Shown: positions 26,609-35,756, counted from the first letter of the stretch. The stretch is DNA of 64,000 nucleotides from Pseudostreptobacillus hongkongensis (GCF_001559795.1 NZ_LOHY01000001.1:1-64000); one strand, 5' to 3'. The notes: a model not told the origin generated them from the sequence alone. Translations and numbers: made by a program.

Positions 26609-27526
26609 ATGTTTAGTATAACACAAATGTATATAGATAAAATAGAAAAATACCCTAAAGAAACTCTTGAAGATTCTTTAAAATTTGTTATGAAAAGTAA
26701 AAATAGATTTATATGTGGTAAATATTCACCTGCTGTTTTTGATATACCTTTTTATGAAATAGATTTTAAATCAGATGGTTTAAATCTATATGGTTGGTAT
26801 CTTCCTGTAAAAGGTGCCCAAAAGACTATGGTAATATCTCATGGGAGAAAAAATAACAGAATATTTACACTTAAATTTCTTCAATTATTTAAGGATATGC
26901 AACTTAATGAGAAATATAATATATTTTTACCAGATTTAAGAAATTCTGGTAAATCAGATGAGGCAAGGACTGCTTTTGGCTATTATTTTTCAAGAGATAT
27001 TAAAAATGCAGTATTAATGTTAAATGAAAAATACGGGACTAAAAATTTTGTGTTATATGGTTTTTCTCAAGGTGGTATGGGATCTGCTATAGTTCCATAT
27101 ATGTATAAAGAAGAATTAAGAAATAAGGAGATAACTATAGAAAAACTAATATTAGATTCGCCAGTATCTAATGTGAAAAAATTACTTGATGAATATTCCA
27201 CTATAGGTGGGGTAAGACTTCCATATATATTTACAGAATATGTTCAAAAAATATTTAATGGTAGAATTGATAATAAATTATATGATTTAAAACTCTCAAA
27301 ATTATTAGGTGTAGTTCCTACATTAATATTACAATCAGAAAAAGATGTTGTAACTCCATATAATATGATAAAAGAAGAATATGAAATAATAAAGGAAAAA
27401 AGTAAAAATGATAATAATATTATAAAACCTGAATTTAAAGCATTTAGAAAAGGACAGCATGTTAGAATATATTTACAATATAAATGGGAATATACTTCTA
27501 CCATACAAAATTTTTTGAATTATTAG
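26609..27526 (+). CDS. alpha/beta hydrolase
   Basis: A 305-aa cytoplasmic-looking hydrolase without signal peptide. TMVISHGRKNNR (oxyanion loop), LPDLRNSGKSD, nucleophile motif YGFSQGGMGSA with the serine, acid in LQSEKDVVTPY and histidine in KGQHVRIY are in family order. It is related to the two membrane-anchored hydrolases in this window but lacks their transmembrane segment. It follows tmcAL by 14 bp. Substrate not assignable. Confidence 0.78.
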   Translation: MFSITQMYIDKIEKYPKETLEDSLKFVMKSKNRFICGKYSPAVFDIPFYEIDFKSDGLNLYGWYLPVKGAQKTMVISHGRKNNRIFTLKFLQLFKDMQLNEKYNIFLPDLRNSGKSDEARTAFGYYFSRDIKNAVLMLNEKYGTKNFVLYGFSQGGMGSAIVPYMYKEELRNKEITIEKLILDSPVSNVKKLLDEYSTIGGVRLPYIFTEYVQKIFNGRIDNKLYDLKLSKLLGVVPTLILQSEKDVVTPYNMIKEEYEIIKEKSKNDNNIIKPEFKAFRKGQHVRIYLQYKWEYTSTIQNFLNY

Positions 27527-27579
27527 TAGAATTTGTGGTAAAATGTAGTGTAATACTAGAAAAAATGAAAGGATAAAAT

Positions 27580-28899
27580 ATGAGTAAAAAACTAAGTAAA
27601 AGTTCATACTGGTTTTATGGTATCGGAGTAGCATATTTTATACTAGACCAGGTATTTAACCAATGGGTTCAGTACTTCTACCTACCACCAGAAAAAGCAA
27701 TTCAGGATTATGGAATAACATCTTTATTACAACCTAAATATCTTGTTATAGCTTTTATTGTAATGAGACTTGTTGATGCAATAGCAGATCCTGCTGTTGG
27801 ATATTTATCGGATAATTCTAAATCTAAATTTGGAAGAAGGTCTATATTTATGCTAATAGGTATAATACCTCTAGCAATTTCTATGGTATTGTTCTTTTAT
27901 CCAATAGGCTCATCACCTATTTTAATAACAGCTTATTTAGCAGTAATAGGAAGTATATATTTTACTGCCTATACTTTAGTAGGAGGTCCATATAATGCTC
28001 TTGTTGCTGATTTGGGTTCAAATAAAGAAGAAAGACTAAAATTATCTACAGTACAATCGATATTTAGACTTATTTTTACTGCAATTCCATTAGTATTTAG
28101 TACAAAAATATTAACTTGGTTAATAAGTAAAAATGGAAGCTTTAATGAATCTATGAGAATAATGGTTATAGGATTTTCTGTAATAAGTGCAATACTTGTT
28201 TTAATTTCTATATTTGGATTAAAAGAATCTCAAATTTCTTCTCTTCCAGAAGAAAAAGAACAAGTTAAATTTATGGATTCGATTGCATTTCTTAAGAAGA
28301 AAGAAATAATGCTATATTTCTTAGGATTTTTCTTCTTTTTCTCAGGATTTAATATTATTAGAAACTCTGTAATATTCTATGTTGTACAAGTTTTAGGTAA
28401 GACAGAGGGATTTGCTATGATACCAACTGCAATATTATTCTTAATTGCAGCAGTATTTTTCCCAGTTACGCAATATTGGTGTAAAAAATATGATTATAGA
28501 ACAATAATGCTTTTAGATCTAGTTTTAATTATAGTAGGAACATTAGGTTTAGTATTCTTAGGAAGTAGTAATATGATAATATTTTACTTGATGTTTATAA
28601 TAATAGGTATAGGAGTAAGTGGATCAGCGTTTATATTCCCACCTGCTATGCTTAGTGAAATATCTAATAATATATCAGAAAAGTATAAAGTTAGAATAGA
28701 AGGTATGATGTTTGGTATACAAGGATTATTCTTGAAACTTGCATTGCTTGTTCAACTTGTATCAACTACTTTATTATTAACACTAGGTTCAAAAGTTGGA
28801 GGAACTACTACTCTTGGAGTAAATGTTACGTTAATTCTTGCGGTAGTATTCTTAATAATATCGTATATATGTTATTATCTTAAAAAAAATAAAATATAA
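27580..28899 (+). CDS. GPH-family (glycoside-pentoside-hexuronide) MFS transporter
   Basis: A 439-aa protein with about twelve membrane helices. RLVDAIADPAVGYLSDNSKSKFGRRSIFM is the MFS loop 2-3 motif of the GPH/MelB and SLC45-like group, with AYTLVGGPYNALVADLGSNKEERLKLSTVQSIFR typical of the family. The substrate, a sugar or glycoside with a coupling cation, is not predictable. AAAGGA precedes the ATG. It heads an apparent operon with the split transketolase genes, which start 14 bp after it. Confidence 0.85.
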   Translation: MSKKLSKSSYWFYGIGVAYFILDQVFNQWVQYFYLPPEKAIQDYGITSLLQPKYLVIAFIVMRLVDAIADPAVGYLSDNSKSKFGRRSIFMLIGIIPLAISMVLFFYPIGSSPILITAYLAVIGSIYFTAYTLVGGPYNALVADLGSNKEERLKLSTVQSIFRLIFTAIPLVFSTKILTWLISKNGSFNESMRIMVIGFSVISAILVLISIFGLKESQISSLPEEKEQVKFMDSIAFLKKKEIMLYFLGFFFFFSGFNIIRNSVIFYVVQVLGKTEGFAMIPTAILFLIAAVFFPVTQYWCKKYDYRTIMLLDLVLIIVGTLGLVFLGSSNMIIFYLMFIIIGIGVSGSAFIFPPAMLSEISNNISEKYKVRIEGMMFGIQGLFLKLALLVQLVSTTLLLTLGSKVGGTTTLGVNVTLILAVVFLIISYICYYLKKNKI

Positions 28900-28913
28900 T
28901 ATTGGAGGCAATT

Positions 28914-29723
28914 ATGGAAATTTTAGAATTAAAAGAAATTTCAAAAAAAATTAGAAGAAATATTGTGGAAATGATATATCACGCAAAATCAGGACATCCA
29001 GGAGGATCTTTATCTATAGCAGATATTTTGGCTGTTCTATATTTTGAAGAATTAAATGTAGATCCTAAAAATCCAAGAGATCCTAAAAGAGATAGATTAG
29101 TTTTAAGTAAAGGACATGCAGCTCCTGCAGTTTATTCTGTATTGATGGAAAAAGGATATATTGAAAAATCTCTTATTACAGAATTAAGAAAATTTGGGTC
29201 ACCTTTACAAGGACATCCAGATTTAAAGAAATTACCTGGTATTGATATGTCTACTGGATCTTTAGGTCAAGGTTTATCAGCGGCACAAGGTATGGCAATT
29301 TCAGCTAAACTTTCTAATGCTCCATATAGAGTATATGCAATTTTAGGAGATGGAGAATTACAAGAAGGACAAGTTTGGGAAGCGTTTATGTCAGCTGCTC
29401 ACTTTAATTTAGATAATTTAGTAGCAATAGTTGATTCAAATGATTTACAAATAGATGGAAATGTTTCAAAAGTTATGCCTGTTGAACCTTTAACTGATAA
29501 GTTTAAAGCATTTAATTGGCATGTAATAAATATAGACGGACATGATTTTGAACAAATTAGAAAAGCTTTAGAAGAGGCTCGTAATACTAAGGGTAAACCT
29601 ACAGTAATTATTGCTAAAACTCATAAAGGTAAAGGTGTTTCATTCATGGAAGATAATGGTGGATGGCATGGTAAAGCACCAAGTCTTGAAGAATTTGAAA
29701 AAGCTATGGAAGAATTGAAATAG
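28914..29723 (+). CDS. transketolase, N-terminal (TPP-binding) subunit
   Basis: First half of a split transketolase. HAKSGHPGGSLSIADILAVLYFEEL, RLVLSKGHAAPAVYSVLM, STGSLGQGLSAAQGMA and the TPP motif GDGELQEGQVWEAFMSAAH are diagnostic. I use the ATG at 28914, 5 bp after GGAGG; an in-frame TTG at 28902 would overlap that site. The product is 269 aa. The second half begins 13 bp downstream. Confidence 0.93.
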   Translation: MEILELKEISKKIRRNIVEMIYHAKSGHPGGSLSIADILAVLYFEELNVDPKNPRDPKRDRLVLSKGHAAPAVYSVLMEKGYIEKSLITELRKFGSPLQGHPDLKKLPGIDMSTGSLGQGLSAAQGMAISAKLSNAPYRVYAILGDGELQEGQVWEAFMSAAHFNLDNLVAIVDSNDLQIDGNVSKVMPVEPLTDKFKAFNWHVINIDGHDFEQIRKALEEARNTKGKPTVIIAKTHKGKGVSFMEDNGGWHGKAPSLEEFEKAMEELK

Positions 29724-29736
29724 GAGGAGAATTAGA

Positions 29737-30657
29737 ATGAAAGCAACTAGACAAGCATATGGAGAAGCATTAGTTAAATTAGGAAAAGAAAATAAGGATG
29801 TAGTTGTATTAGAAGCAGATTTATCAAAATCTACTATGACAACTTTCTTCCAAAAAGAATTCCCTGAAAGACATATAAATGTAGGGATAGCAGAAGCGAA
29901 TTTAATAGGAACAGCAGCAGGTATGGCAACTACAGGTAAAATACCATTTGCATCAACGTTTGCAATGTTTGCTGCAGGACGTGCATTTGATCAAATTAGA
30001 AACTCAGTTGCATATCCAAAATTAAATGTTAAAATATGCCCAACACATGCAGGAATATCACTTGGTGAAGATGGTGGATCACACCAATCAGTAGAAGATA
30101 TAGCTTTAATGAGAGCTATACCAGGTATGGTTATTTTACAACCAGCAGATGCTACTGAAACTGAAAAGATAATATTTGCTGCTGCTAAATATGAAGGGCC
30201 TGTATATGTTAGACTTGGAAGATTACCAGTTGCAGATATATATAACGAGGGATATAATTTTGAAATAGGTAAAGCAAGTACTTTAACAGAAGGTAATGAT
30301 GTTGCTATAATAGCTACTGGACTTTTAGTTGGTGAGGCATTAAAAGCTGCAGAAACTTTAAAAGAAAAAGGTGTAAATGTTAGAGTAATTAATATGTCAA
30401 CTATTAAACCACTTGATGAAGAAACTGTCTTAAAAGCAGCTAAAGAATGTAAATTAGTAATAACTAGTGAAGAACATTCAATAATAGGTGGTCTTGGAAG
30501 TGCTGTATCTGAGTTCTTATCATCAAATCACCCAGTTAAAGTTATTAGACATGGAATTAATGATGTGTTTGGACAAAGTGCAGATGGAAATGTTATGTTG
30601 GATAAATATGGTTTAAGAGCTTCAAGCTTAGTTGAGTTGGTTCTTAAAAATATTTAG
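29737..30657 (+). CDS. transketolase, C-terminal subunit
   Basis: Pyrimidine-binding and C-terminal domains of the split transketolase, 306 aa. VVLEADLSKSTMT, NVGIAEANLIGTAAGMATTGKIPFASTFAMF, THAGISLGEDGGSHQSVEDIALMRAIPGM and TSEEHSIIGGLGSAV are typical. It works with the upstream subunit to move two-carbon units in the pentose phosphate pathway. AGGAGGAG precedes the ATG. Confidence 0.93.
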   Translation: MKATRQAYGEALVKLGKENKDVVVLEADLSKSTMTTFFQKEFPERHINVGIAEANLIGTAAGMATTGKIPFASTFAMFAAGRAFDQIRNSVAYPKLNVKICPTHAGISLGEDGGSHQSVEDIALMRAIPGMVILQPADATETEKIIFAAAKYEGPVYVRLGRLPVADIYNEGYNFEIGKASTLTEGNDVAIIATGLLVGEALKAAETLKEKGVNVRVINMSTIKPLDEETVLKAAKECKLVITSEEHSIIGGLGSAVSEFLSSNHPVKVIRHGINDVFGQSADGNVMLDKYGLRASSLVELVLKNI

Positions 30658-30670
30658 TTTGGAGGAATAA

Positions 30671-31720
30671 ATGTTAAAAAGGCTATTTAAAGGGGTTTTT
30701 GAAAATATTAAAGCTGAGAAAGGAACTTTCTTTTCTTCTATAGTATCATTTATGTTAATATTTAGTTTAATTAATATATTCGTTTTTGGTGCTATAAATC
30801 TTGATTCATATAGATTAAAAGCAGAGCAATCAAATCAAGTAATTGCTTATTTAAAAGATATAACAGAAGAAGAAAAAAGTGGATTACAAACAAAGTTATT
30901 AGAAATAAATGGTGTTTCTTCTGTTAGATATATATCAAAAGACGTAGCTTTAAAATCAATAGAAAAAGAATTAAATGTTGATTTAAGCTCAGAAGCTAAT
31001 CCACTTGAGGATGCATTCTTTATATACCTTAACAAGAATGTTAACGCAGATGATTTACAAAATAAATTAACAGAACTTAATGAAATAGATTCATTAGACT
31101 TAAGAGCTAAGGTTATAAACCAAACTGTAGCTTTCAGTAATAATTTAGATTCATTTATTAAATATGCTTGTATTGCATTAGGTGCTTTTGCATTAATAAT
31201 GTTATACAATATATCAGTAGCTAATGTTAAAACAAGAAAAACTGAAATATATAGAAGTTTAATAAAAGGTGAAAAAAGATTATTTATTAGAACAACTTTC
31301 TTTATAGAATCATTGATAGCTATTTTAATATCAGGAGTAGCAAGCTATTATGCATATACTTACATAAGAGAAGGTATAATAGAACTTGTTAAGAATTCTA
31401 CTTTAGAAAATGTAGTATTTTCAACTATGGATAAAGAAATATATGTTTTATGTATAGTATTAGCATTAACTGTATTACTTTCTCTAATAATTAATTACTT
31501 AACTTTAGGGAAATATTTCAAAAAATCATACTATGAAAAACTTTATGAAAATGAGGCTGAAGAGTTAGAAGAAGCATATGAAGATAAAATAGTTGAAGAA
31601 TCTAAAGAAAAAGAAGCAAAAGCTGAAGAAAAAGTAAATGAAATAGAAAAGTTAAAAGAAATGTTAAAATTAAATGAAGAAAAGTCTGAAGACTTTGAAG
31701 ATTTAGGAGAGGAGGAGTAG
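30671..31720 (+). CDS. ftsX: cell division ABC-like protein FtsX
   Basis: A 349-aa protein with the FtsX plan: one N-terminal transmembrane helix (about 20-42), an extracytoplasmic domain of about 120 residues, and three more helices around 165-285. The extracytoplasmic part has FtsX-like VIAYLKDITEEEKSGLQTKL and INGVSSVRYISKDVALKSIEKEL. A Glu/Lys-rich tail of about 60 residues after the last helix makes it longer than usual. No ftsE is adjacent. It lies 1 bp from the envC-like gene it should regulate. Confidence 0.85.
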   Translation: MLKRLFKGVFENIKAEKGTFFSSIVSFMLIFSLINIFVFGAINLDSYRLKAEQSNQVIAYLKDITEEEKSGLQTKLLEINGVSSVRYISKDVALKSIEKELNVDLSSEANPLEDAFFIYLNKNVNADDLQNKLTELNEIDSLDLRAKVINQTVAFSNNLDSFIKYACIALGAFALIMLYNISVANVKTRKTEIYRSLIKGEKRLFIRTTFFIESLIAILISGVASYYAYTYIREGIIELVKNSTLENVVFSTMDKEIYVLCIVLALTVLLSLIINYLTLGKYFKKSYYEKLYENEAEELEEAYEDKIVEESKEKEAKAEEKVNEIEKLKEMLKLNEEKSEDFEDLGEEE

Positions 31721-31721
31721 T

Positions 31722-33011
31722 ATGAAGAAAAAGATACTACTTACGCTTAGTATTTTTTCTTTGATAACTCTTTCTAATACAAGTATAGAATCGAATCAAA
31801 AAAGAATAACACAGATTGATAAACAAGTTAAGGATAATACTTCTAGGATTAATACAAATAAGAATAAAATAACAACAGCTCAAAAAAGTGAAGCTGATGC
31901 TAAAAAAGAAATTGCTAATCTTAATAACTTGATTAATAAATTACAATCTGAATATAATATTATTGAAGGTGAATATATTGAACTACTTAAAAGTATAGGT
32001 AAAAGTACTCAAGAAATAAATTCAAGTATACAAAAAATTGAGGAAAGTACTAAAAAAATTAATGTAGGGAAAGAAGAATATAAAAATAAAATTAAAGTTT
32101 GGAACAAGGTTTTAAATGCAAAAGTATATCAAAGAAATATAAATACAGCAGAGGAATCTAAGAAACAATCAGATTTAATAAAGATTTTAGGTCAAGAAGA
32201 TAATAAAATTAAAAGTATTGAAAGTTATAAATCTCAAGTAGAGGTTCATAAGAAAGAAGAAGAAAAACTTAAAGTCAAAAAAGAAACACAGGCCAGAGAA
32301 GTTGAAAAGAAAAAGAAAGAGCTTGAAGGTAAAAGAAATGAATTAAGAAATGCTAAAGCTAGTAAAGACCAAGCAGTTAGAAATTTACAAGCTATTCAAA
32401 GTAAACTTAAGAGTGAAAATGTTACTATTGAAAAAAATAATGCTAACTTAATTGCAGAAAAGAAAAGATTAAATCAACAAATTAATGCAATTATTGCAGC
32501 GGCTAAGAAAAGAGAAGAAGAAGCTCGTAAAAAAGCAGCAGCAGAAGCAGCTAAAAACAAATCTTCAAATAATCAAAATGGTAATGGAAGTAAAACAACA
32601 ACACCTACAACTCCAGCAGTTGTTGTAGAACAACCAAAAGGTACAGGACACTTTATTATGCCTATAAGTGGAAGCATTGTTGTTGGATATGGACAAGAAA
32701 AAACTCCAGGTATTACAAGTAAAGGTATAGAAATTAGAGGAAGTCTTGGTCAAAGTGTTAAAGCTTCTGATTCAGGATTGGTACTTTATTCAGGATCTTT
32801 AAAAGGTCTTGGAGCAGTAATTATGATAGATCATGGTAACTTTATTACAGTTTATGGAAATTTATCATCAGTTAAAGTTGCAAATGGAGCAAAAGTAACT
32901 AAAGGTCAAGTTATAGGAACTTTAGGAAGAGATAGTGTTACAAAAGAACCTAATTTATACTTTGAGGTAAGAAAAGGTGTAAATTATGTAAACCCAGCAA
33001 ATTATTTATAA
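31722..33011 (+). CDS. EnvC-like murein hydrolase activator with degenerate LytM domain
   Basis: A 429-aa secreted protein. A signal peptide (MKKKILLTLSIFSLITLSNT) precedes about 200 residues of coiled coil, an Ala/Lys-rich helix, an Asn/Thr/Pro linker and a C-terminal M23/LytM domain from about residue 305. Zinc-binding positions are lost: SKGIEIRG in place of HxGxD, YGNLS in place of YGHLS, and NLYFEVR in place of HLHFEVR. That pattern is what EnvC shows, so it should activate amidases rather than cut peptidoglycan itself. It directly follows ftsX, its known partner. Confidence 0.85.
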   Translation: MKKKILLTLSIFSLITLSNTSIESNQKRITQIDKQVKDNTSRINTNKNKITTAQKSEADAKKEIANLNNLINKLQSEYNIIEGEYIELLKSIGKSTQEINSSIQKIEESTKKINVGKEEYKNKIKVWNKVLNAKVYQRNINTAEESKKQSDLIKILGQEDNKIKSIESYKSQVEVHKKEEEKLKVKKETQAREVEKKKKELEGKRNELRNAKASKDQAVRNLQAIQSKLKSENVTIEKNNANLIAEKKRLNQQINAIIAAAKKREEEARKKAAAEAAKNKSSNNQNGNGSKTTTPTTPAVVVEQPKGTGHFIMPISGSIVVGYGQEKTPGITSKGIEIRGSLGQSVKASDSGLVLYSGSLKGLGAVIMIDHGNFITVYGNLSSVKVANGAKVTKGQVIGTLGRDSVTKEPNLYFEVRKGVNYVNPANYL

Positions 33012-33024
33012 TGGAGGATATATT

Positions 33025-34752
33025 ATGAGTTATATGAAAAAATATAATGAATGGTTAACTTATGAAGGATTAGACAATGATTTAAGAAAACAATTGTTAG
33101 ATATCTCAAGTGATGAAAAAGAGATAGAAGATAGATTCTATCAAGAATTAGAATTTGGTACAGCAGGTTTAAGGGGTAAATTAGGAGCAGGTACTAATAG
33201 AATGAACAAATATGTTATAGCTCGTGCTACACAAGCTTTAGCTAATGTTATTAAAAAAGAAGGACAAGAAGCAATGGATAGAGGAGTTGCTTTTGCACAC
33301 GACTGTAGAATATTTTCACCAGAATTTGCAGAAATTGCAGCACTTGTTATGGCTAGTAATGGTATTCGTGCTTATTTATTTGATAGTTTAAGACCTACAC
33401 CTGAATTATCTTATACAGTAAGATACTATAAATGTATTTCAGGAATAAATATTACAGCAAGTCACAATCCTAAAGATTATAATGGATATAAGGTTTACTG
33501 GGAAGAAGGATCACAAATAAAATCTAATATATCTGATGCTGTATTTGAAGAAATTTCAAAATTAGATATATTTACAAATTATGTTACTTTAACTAAAGAA
33601 GAAGCTATTGAAAAAGGTCTTTTAGTTATGATAGGTAAAGAAGTTGACGAAGCATTTTTAGCTGAAGTTATGAATACATCTTTAAGAGGACCAGAAGAAT
33701 TAGATATGAGTATTAAATTAGTATATACTCCATTAAATGGTGCTGGTAATGTACCAGTAAGAACTGTACTTGAAAGAAAAGGGTATAAAAATGTGTATGT
33801 TGTAAAAGAACAAGAAGCTCCAGATGGAACTTTCCCAACACTTGTATATCCTAATCCAGAAGATTTAAAAGCATTTGAATATTCTGAAAAATTAGCATAT
33901 GAAAAAGATGCTGATATATTAATAGCTACAGATCCTGACTGTGATAGACTAGCAGTTGAAGTTATGCATAAAGGAAAGATAGTTCCTTTAAATGGTAACC
34001 AAACAGGAGTTTTATTAATTAACTATATAGTTTCTACTATGAAAGAAAAAAATATATTCCCAAGTAATCCAGTTATAGTTAAATCTATAGTTACAGGAGA
34101 AATGGGACAAGCAGTAGCAGAAAGTTATGGAATTGAAGTTATGAGTGTTTTAACTGGATTTAAAAACATTTGTGCTATAGCTAATATGTATGAAGAAAGT
34201 AAAGAAAAAAACTATATTTTTGGATATGAAGAAAGTATAGGATATAATATAGGGACTTTTGTAAGAGATAAAGATGGAGTAAGTTCTGCACTTATGCTTA
34301 CAGAAATGGCTGGATATTATAAAAAACAAGGAAAAACTTTAATAGATGTATTAGAAGAATTATTTAAACAATTTGGATACTATAAAGAAAAAGGTATTTC
34401 AGTAGTATTAGAAGGTATGGAAGGTCAACAAAGAATTAAGAGAATGATGGTTGAATTTAGAAATATCTTCCCAAGAGAAATAAATGGAACTAAGGTTAAA
34501 ACAGTAACAGATTATAAAGTACAAGAAGTTTTAGATGTAGAAACTGGAGTTAAATCTAAGATAGATGTTGAAGCTACAGATGCGGTTAAAGTTTCTTATG
34601 AAGATGGAAGTTGGTATACATTAAGACCTTCAGGAACTGAGCCTAAAATTAAACTTTACATTTATGTTAAAGATGAAGTAGAAGCTAGATCTAAAGAAAA
34701 ATTAGAAGTATTTGAAAAACAAGTATTAGAAGTTTTATATAGTATAAAATAA
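33025..34752 (+). CDS. phosphoglucomutase/phosphomannomutase
   Basis: A 575-aa alpha-D-phosphohexomutase, the size of Firmicute PgcA. The phosphoserine loop is GINITASHNPKDYNGYKVYW, the metal loop is ATDPDCDRLAVEV, and the phosphate-binding C-terminal loop is LRPSGTEPKIKLYI. FGTAGLRGKLGAGTNRMNKYVIARATQ is the conserved N-terminus. It interconverts hexose 1- and 6-phosphates for sugar-nucleotide synthesis. It is the last gene of the apparent operon that starts with the GPH transporter and is followed by a terminator. Confidence 0.92.
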   Translation: MSYMKKYNEWLTYEGLDNDLRKQLLDISSDEKEIEDRFYQELEFGTAGLRGKLGAGTNRMNKYVIARATQALANVIKKEGQEAMDRGVAFAHDCRIFSPEFAEIAALVMASNGIRAYLFDSLRPTPELSYTVRYYKCISGINITASHNPKDYNGYKVYWEEGSQIKSNISDAVFEEISKLDIFTNYVTLTKEEAIEKGLLVMIGKEVDEAFLAEVMNTSLRGPEELDMSIKLVYTPLNGAGNVPVRTVLERKGYKNVYVVKEQEAPDGTFPTLVYPNPEDLKAFEYSEKLAYEKDADILIATDPDCDRLAVEVMHKGKIVPLNGNQTGVLLINYIVSTMKEKNIFPSNPVIVKSIVTGEMGQAVAESYGIEVMSVLTGFKNICAIANMYEESKEKNYIFGYEESIGYNIGTFVRDKDGVSSALMLTEMAGYYKKQGKTLIDVLEELFKQFGYYKEKGISVVLEGMEGQQRIKRMMVEFRNIFPREINGTKVKTVTDYKVQEVLDVETGVKSKIDVEATDAVKVSYEDGSWYTLRPSGTEPKIKLYIYVKDEVEARSKEKLEVFEKQVLEVLYSIK

Positions 34753-34755
34753 GTT

Positions 34756-34781
34756 AAAGCATCACGAAAGTGGTGCTTTTT
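34756..34781 (+). terminator. terminator after the phosphohexomutase gene
   Basis: AAAGCATCAC (34756-34765), GAAA tetraloop, GTGGTGCTTT (34770-34779, one G-U pair), then further T. Confidence 0.85.
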
Positions 34782-34822
34782 CTATAATTTTAAAAAAATA
34801 ACAAAAAAAGAAGAAAAAAATC

Positions 34823-34851
34823 TTGACTTAAATACCCATATTTGTTATAAT
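34823..34851 (+). promoter_or_regulatory. tRNA cluster promoter 1
   Basis: TTGACT (34823-34828), 17-bp spacer, TATAAT (34846-34851), 17 bp upstream of tRNA-Met. Confidence 0.85.
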
Positions 34852-34868
34852 AATCTTGTTGTCAATGT

Positions 34869-34945
34869 GCCTAGGTAGCTCAGTTGGCTAGAGCATGCGG
34901 TTCATACCCGCAGGGTCGAAGGTTCGAATCCTTTCTTAGGCACCA
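34869..34945 (+). tRNA. tRNA-Met (CAT), elongator
   Basis: Complete cloverleaf with encoded CCA. Acceptor GCCTAGG/CTTAGGC; anticodon loop TTCATAC in stem TGCGG/CCGCA. The loop matches bacterial elongator tRNA-Met, as opposed to the initiator or Ile2 species elsewhere in this cluster. Confidence 0.92.
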
Positions 34946-34965
34946 TTCATTTTCTAAAAAAATGC

Positions 34966-34994
34966 TTGACAAAAAAATCAAAATGATATATAAT
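34966..34994 (+). promoter_or_regulatory. tRNA cluster promoter 2
   Basis: Consensus promoter TTGACA (34966-34971), 17-bp spacer, TATAAT (34989-34994). Only about 55 bp of AT-rich sequence without a recognisable gene follows before promoter 3, so it probably adds to transcription of the downstream tRNAs. Confidence 0.85.
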
Positions 34995-35050
34995 AAATAT
35001 TGTCTTGAAGGAAAGTAGTTGATGTTTTAAAATAAAAAACAAAAAAATAC

Positions 35051-35079
35051 TTGACAAATAAAATAGAATATGATAATAT
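35051..35079 (+). promoter_or_regulatory. tRNA cluster promoter 3
   Basis: TTGACA (35051-35056), 17-bp spacer, TAATAT (35074-35079), 22 bp upstream of tRNA-Leu. Confidence 0.8.
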
Positions 35080-35101
35080 AATTAATGTCTCTATGAGATA
35101 T

Positions 35102-35187
35102 GCCTTGGTGGTGAAATGGTAGACACACAGGACTTAAAATCCTGTGGGGGCAACCCCGTGCCGGTTCGAGTCCGGCCCGAGGCACCA
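35102..35187 (+). tRNA. tRNA-Leu (TAA)
   Basis: Class II tRNA with long variable arm; acceptor GCCTTGG/CCGAGGC, anticodon loop CTTAAAA in stem CAGGA/TCCTG; CCA encoded. Confidence 0.95.
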
Positions 35188-35192
35188 TTTAT

Positions 35193-35269
35193 CGCGGAGT
35201 AGAGCAGTCTGGCAGCTCGTCGGGCTCATAACCCGAAGGTCGTTGGTTCAAATCCAGCCTCCGCAACCA
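35193..35269 (+). tRNA. initiator tRNA-fMet (CAT)
   Basis: Acceptor CGCGGAG/CTCCGCA has the C1-A72 mismatch. The anticodon stem TCGGG/CCCGA has three G-C pairs next to the CTCATAA loop. Both are initiator hallmarks. CCA is encoded. Confidence 0.95.
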
Positions 35270-35289
35270 AAAAGATTAATTACCAATAT

Positions 35290-35365
35290 GCGGGAATAAC
35301 TCAGTTGGTAGAGTGTCAGCCTTCCAAGCTGAATGTCGCGAGTTCGAGCCTCGTTTCCCGCTCCA
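35290..35365 (+). tRNA. tRNA-Gly (TCC)
   Basis: Acceptor GCGGGAA/TTCCCGC, anticodon loop CTTCCAA in stem TCAGC/GCTGA, discriminator T, CCA encoded. Confidence 0.95.
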
Positions 35366-35369
35366 GTGT

Positions 35370-35445
35370 GAGTCATTAGCTCAGTCGGTAGAGCACTTGA
35401 CTTTTAATCAAGGTGTCACTGGTTCGATTCCAGTATGACTCACCA
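35370..35445 (+). tRNA. tRNA-Lys (TTT)
   Basis: Acceptor GAGTCAT/ATGACTC, anticodon loop CTTTTAA in stem CTTGA/TCAAG, CCA encoded. Confidence 0.95.
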
Positions 35446-35484
35446 TTTAATTTTTTTGTAGAAACAGAAGATGGTCGTATATAT

Positions 35485-35561
35485 GTGCCTGTAGCTCAGT
35501 AGGATAGAGCAACAGCCTTCTAAGCTGTGGGCCAGGAGTTCGAATCTCTTCAGGCACGCCA
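35485..35561 (+). tRNA. tRNA-Arg (TCT)
   Basis: Acceptor GTGCCTG/CAGGCAC, anticodon loop CTTCTAA in stem ACAGC/GCTGT, discriminator G, CCA encoded. Confidence 0.95.
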
Positions 35562-35566
35562 TTTAT

Positions 35567-35643
35567 GGATCCATAGCTCAGTTGGTTAGAGCACACGGCT
35601 CATAACCGTGTGGTCGCTGGTTCAAGTCCAGCTGGATCCACCA
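35567..35643 (+). tRNA. tRNA-Ile2 (CAT, lysidine type)
   Basis: Acceptor GGATCCA/TGGATCC with perfect pairing; anticodon stem CACGG/CCGTG around CTCATAA. This arm matches bacterial tRNA-Ile(CAU), whose C34 is changed to lysidine, rather than elongator Met. It reads AUA codons, which are frequent here. CCA is encoded. Confidence 0.85.
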
Positions 35644-35653
35644 TTTTATTTAT

Positions 35654-35728
35654 GGGCCCTTCGTCTAGTGGTCAGGACATTAGGTTTTCATCCTAAAAAC
35701 AGGAGTTCGATTCTCCTAGGGCCTACCA
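35654..35728 (+). tRNA. tRNA-Glu (TTC)
   Basis: Acceptor GGGCCCT/AGGGCCT, anticodon loop TTTTCAT in stem TTAGG/CCTAA, CCA encoded. Confidence 0.94.
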
Positions 35729-35756
35729 TTTTTTTTTAAAAACAAAATATTCATTT

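Noticed and set aside
31722-33011. Active M23 endopeptidase
   Set aside because: The zinc ligands expected in HxxxD and HxH are replaced, exactly as in EnvC activators.
35567-35643. Second elongator tRNA-Met
   Set aside because: The anticodon arm CACGG-CTCATAA-CCGTG matches tRNA-Ile(CAU), and a better elongator Met gene is at 34869.
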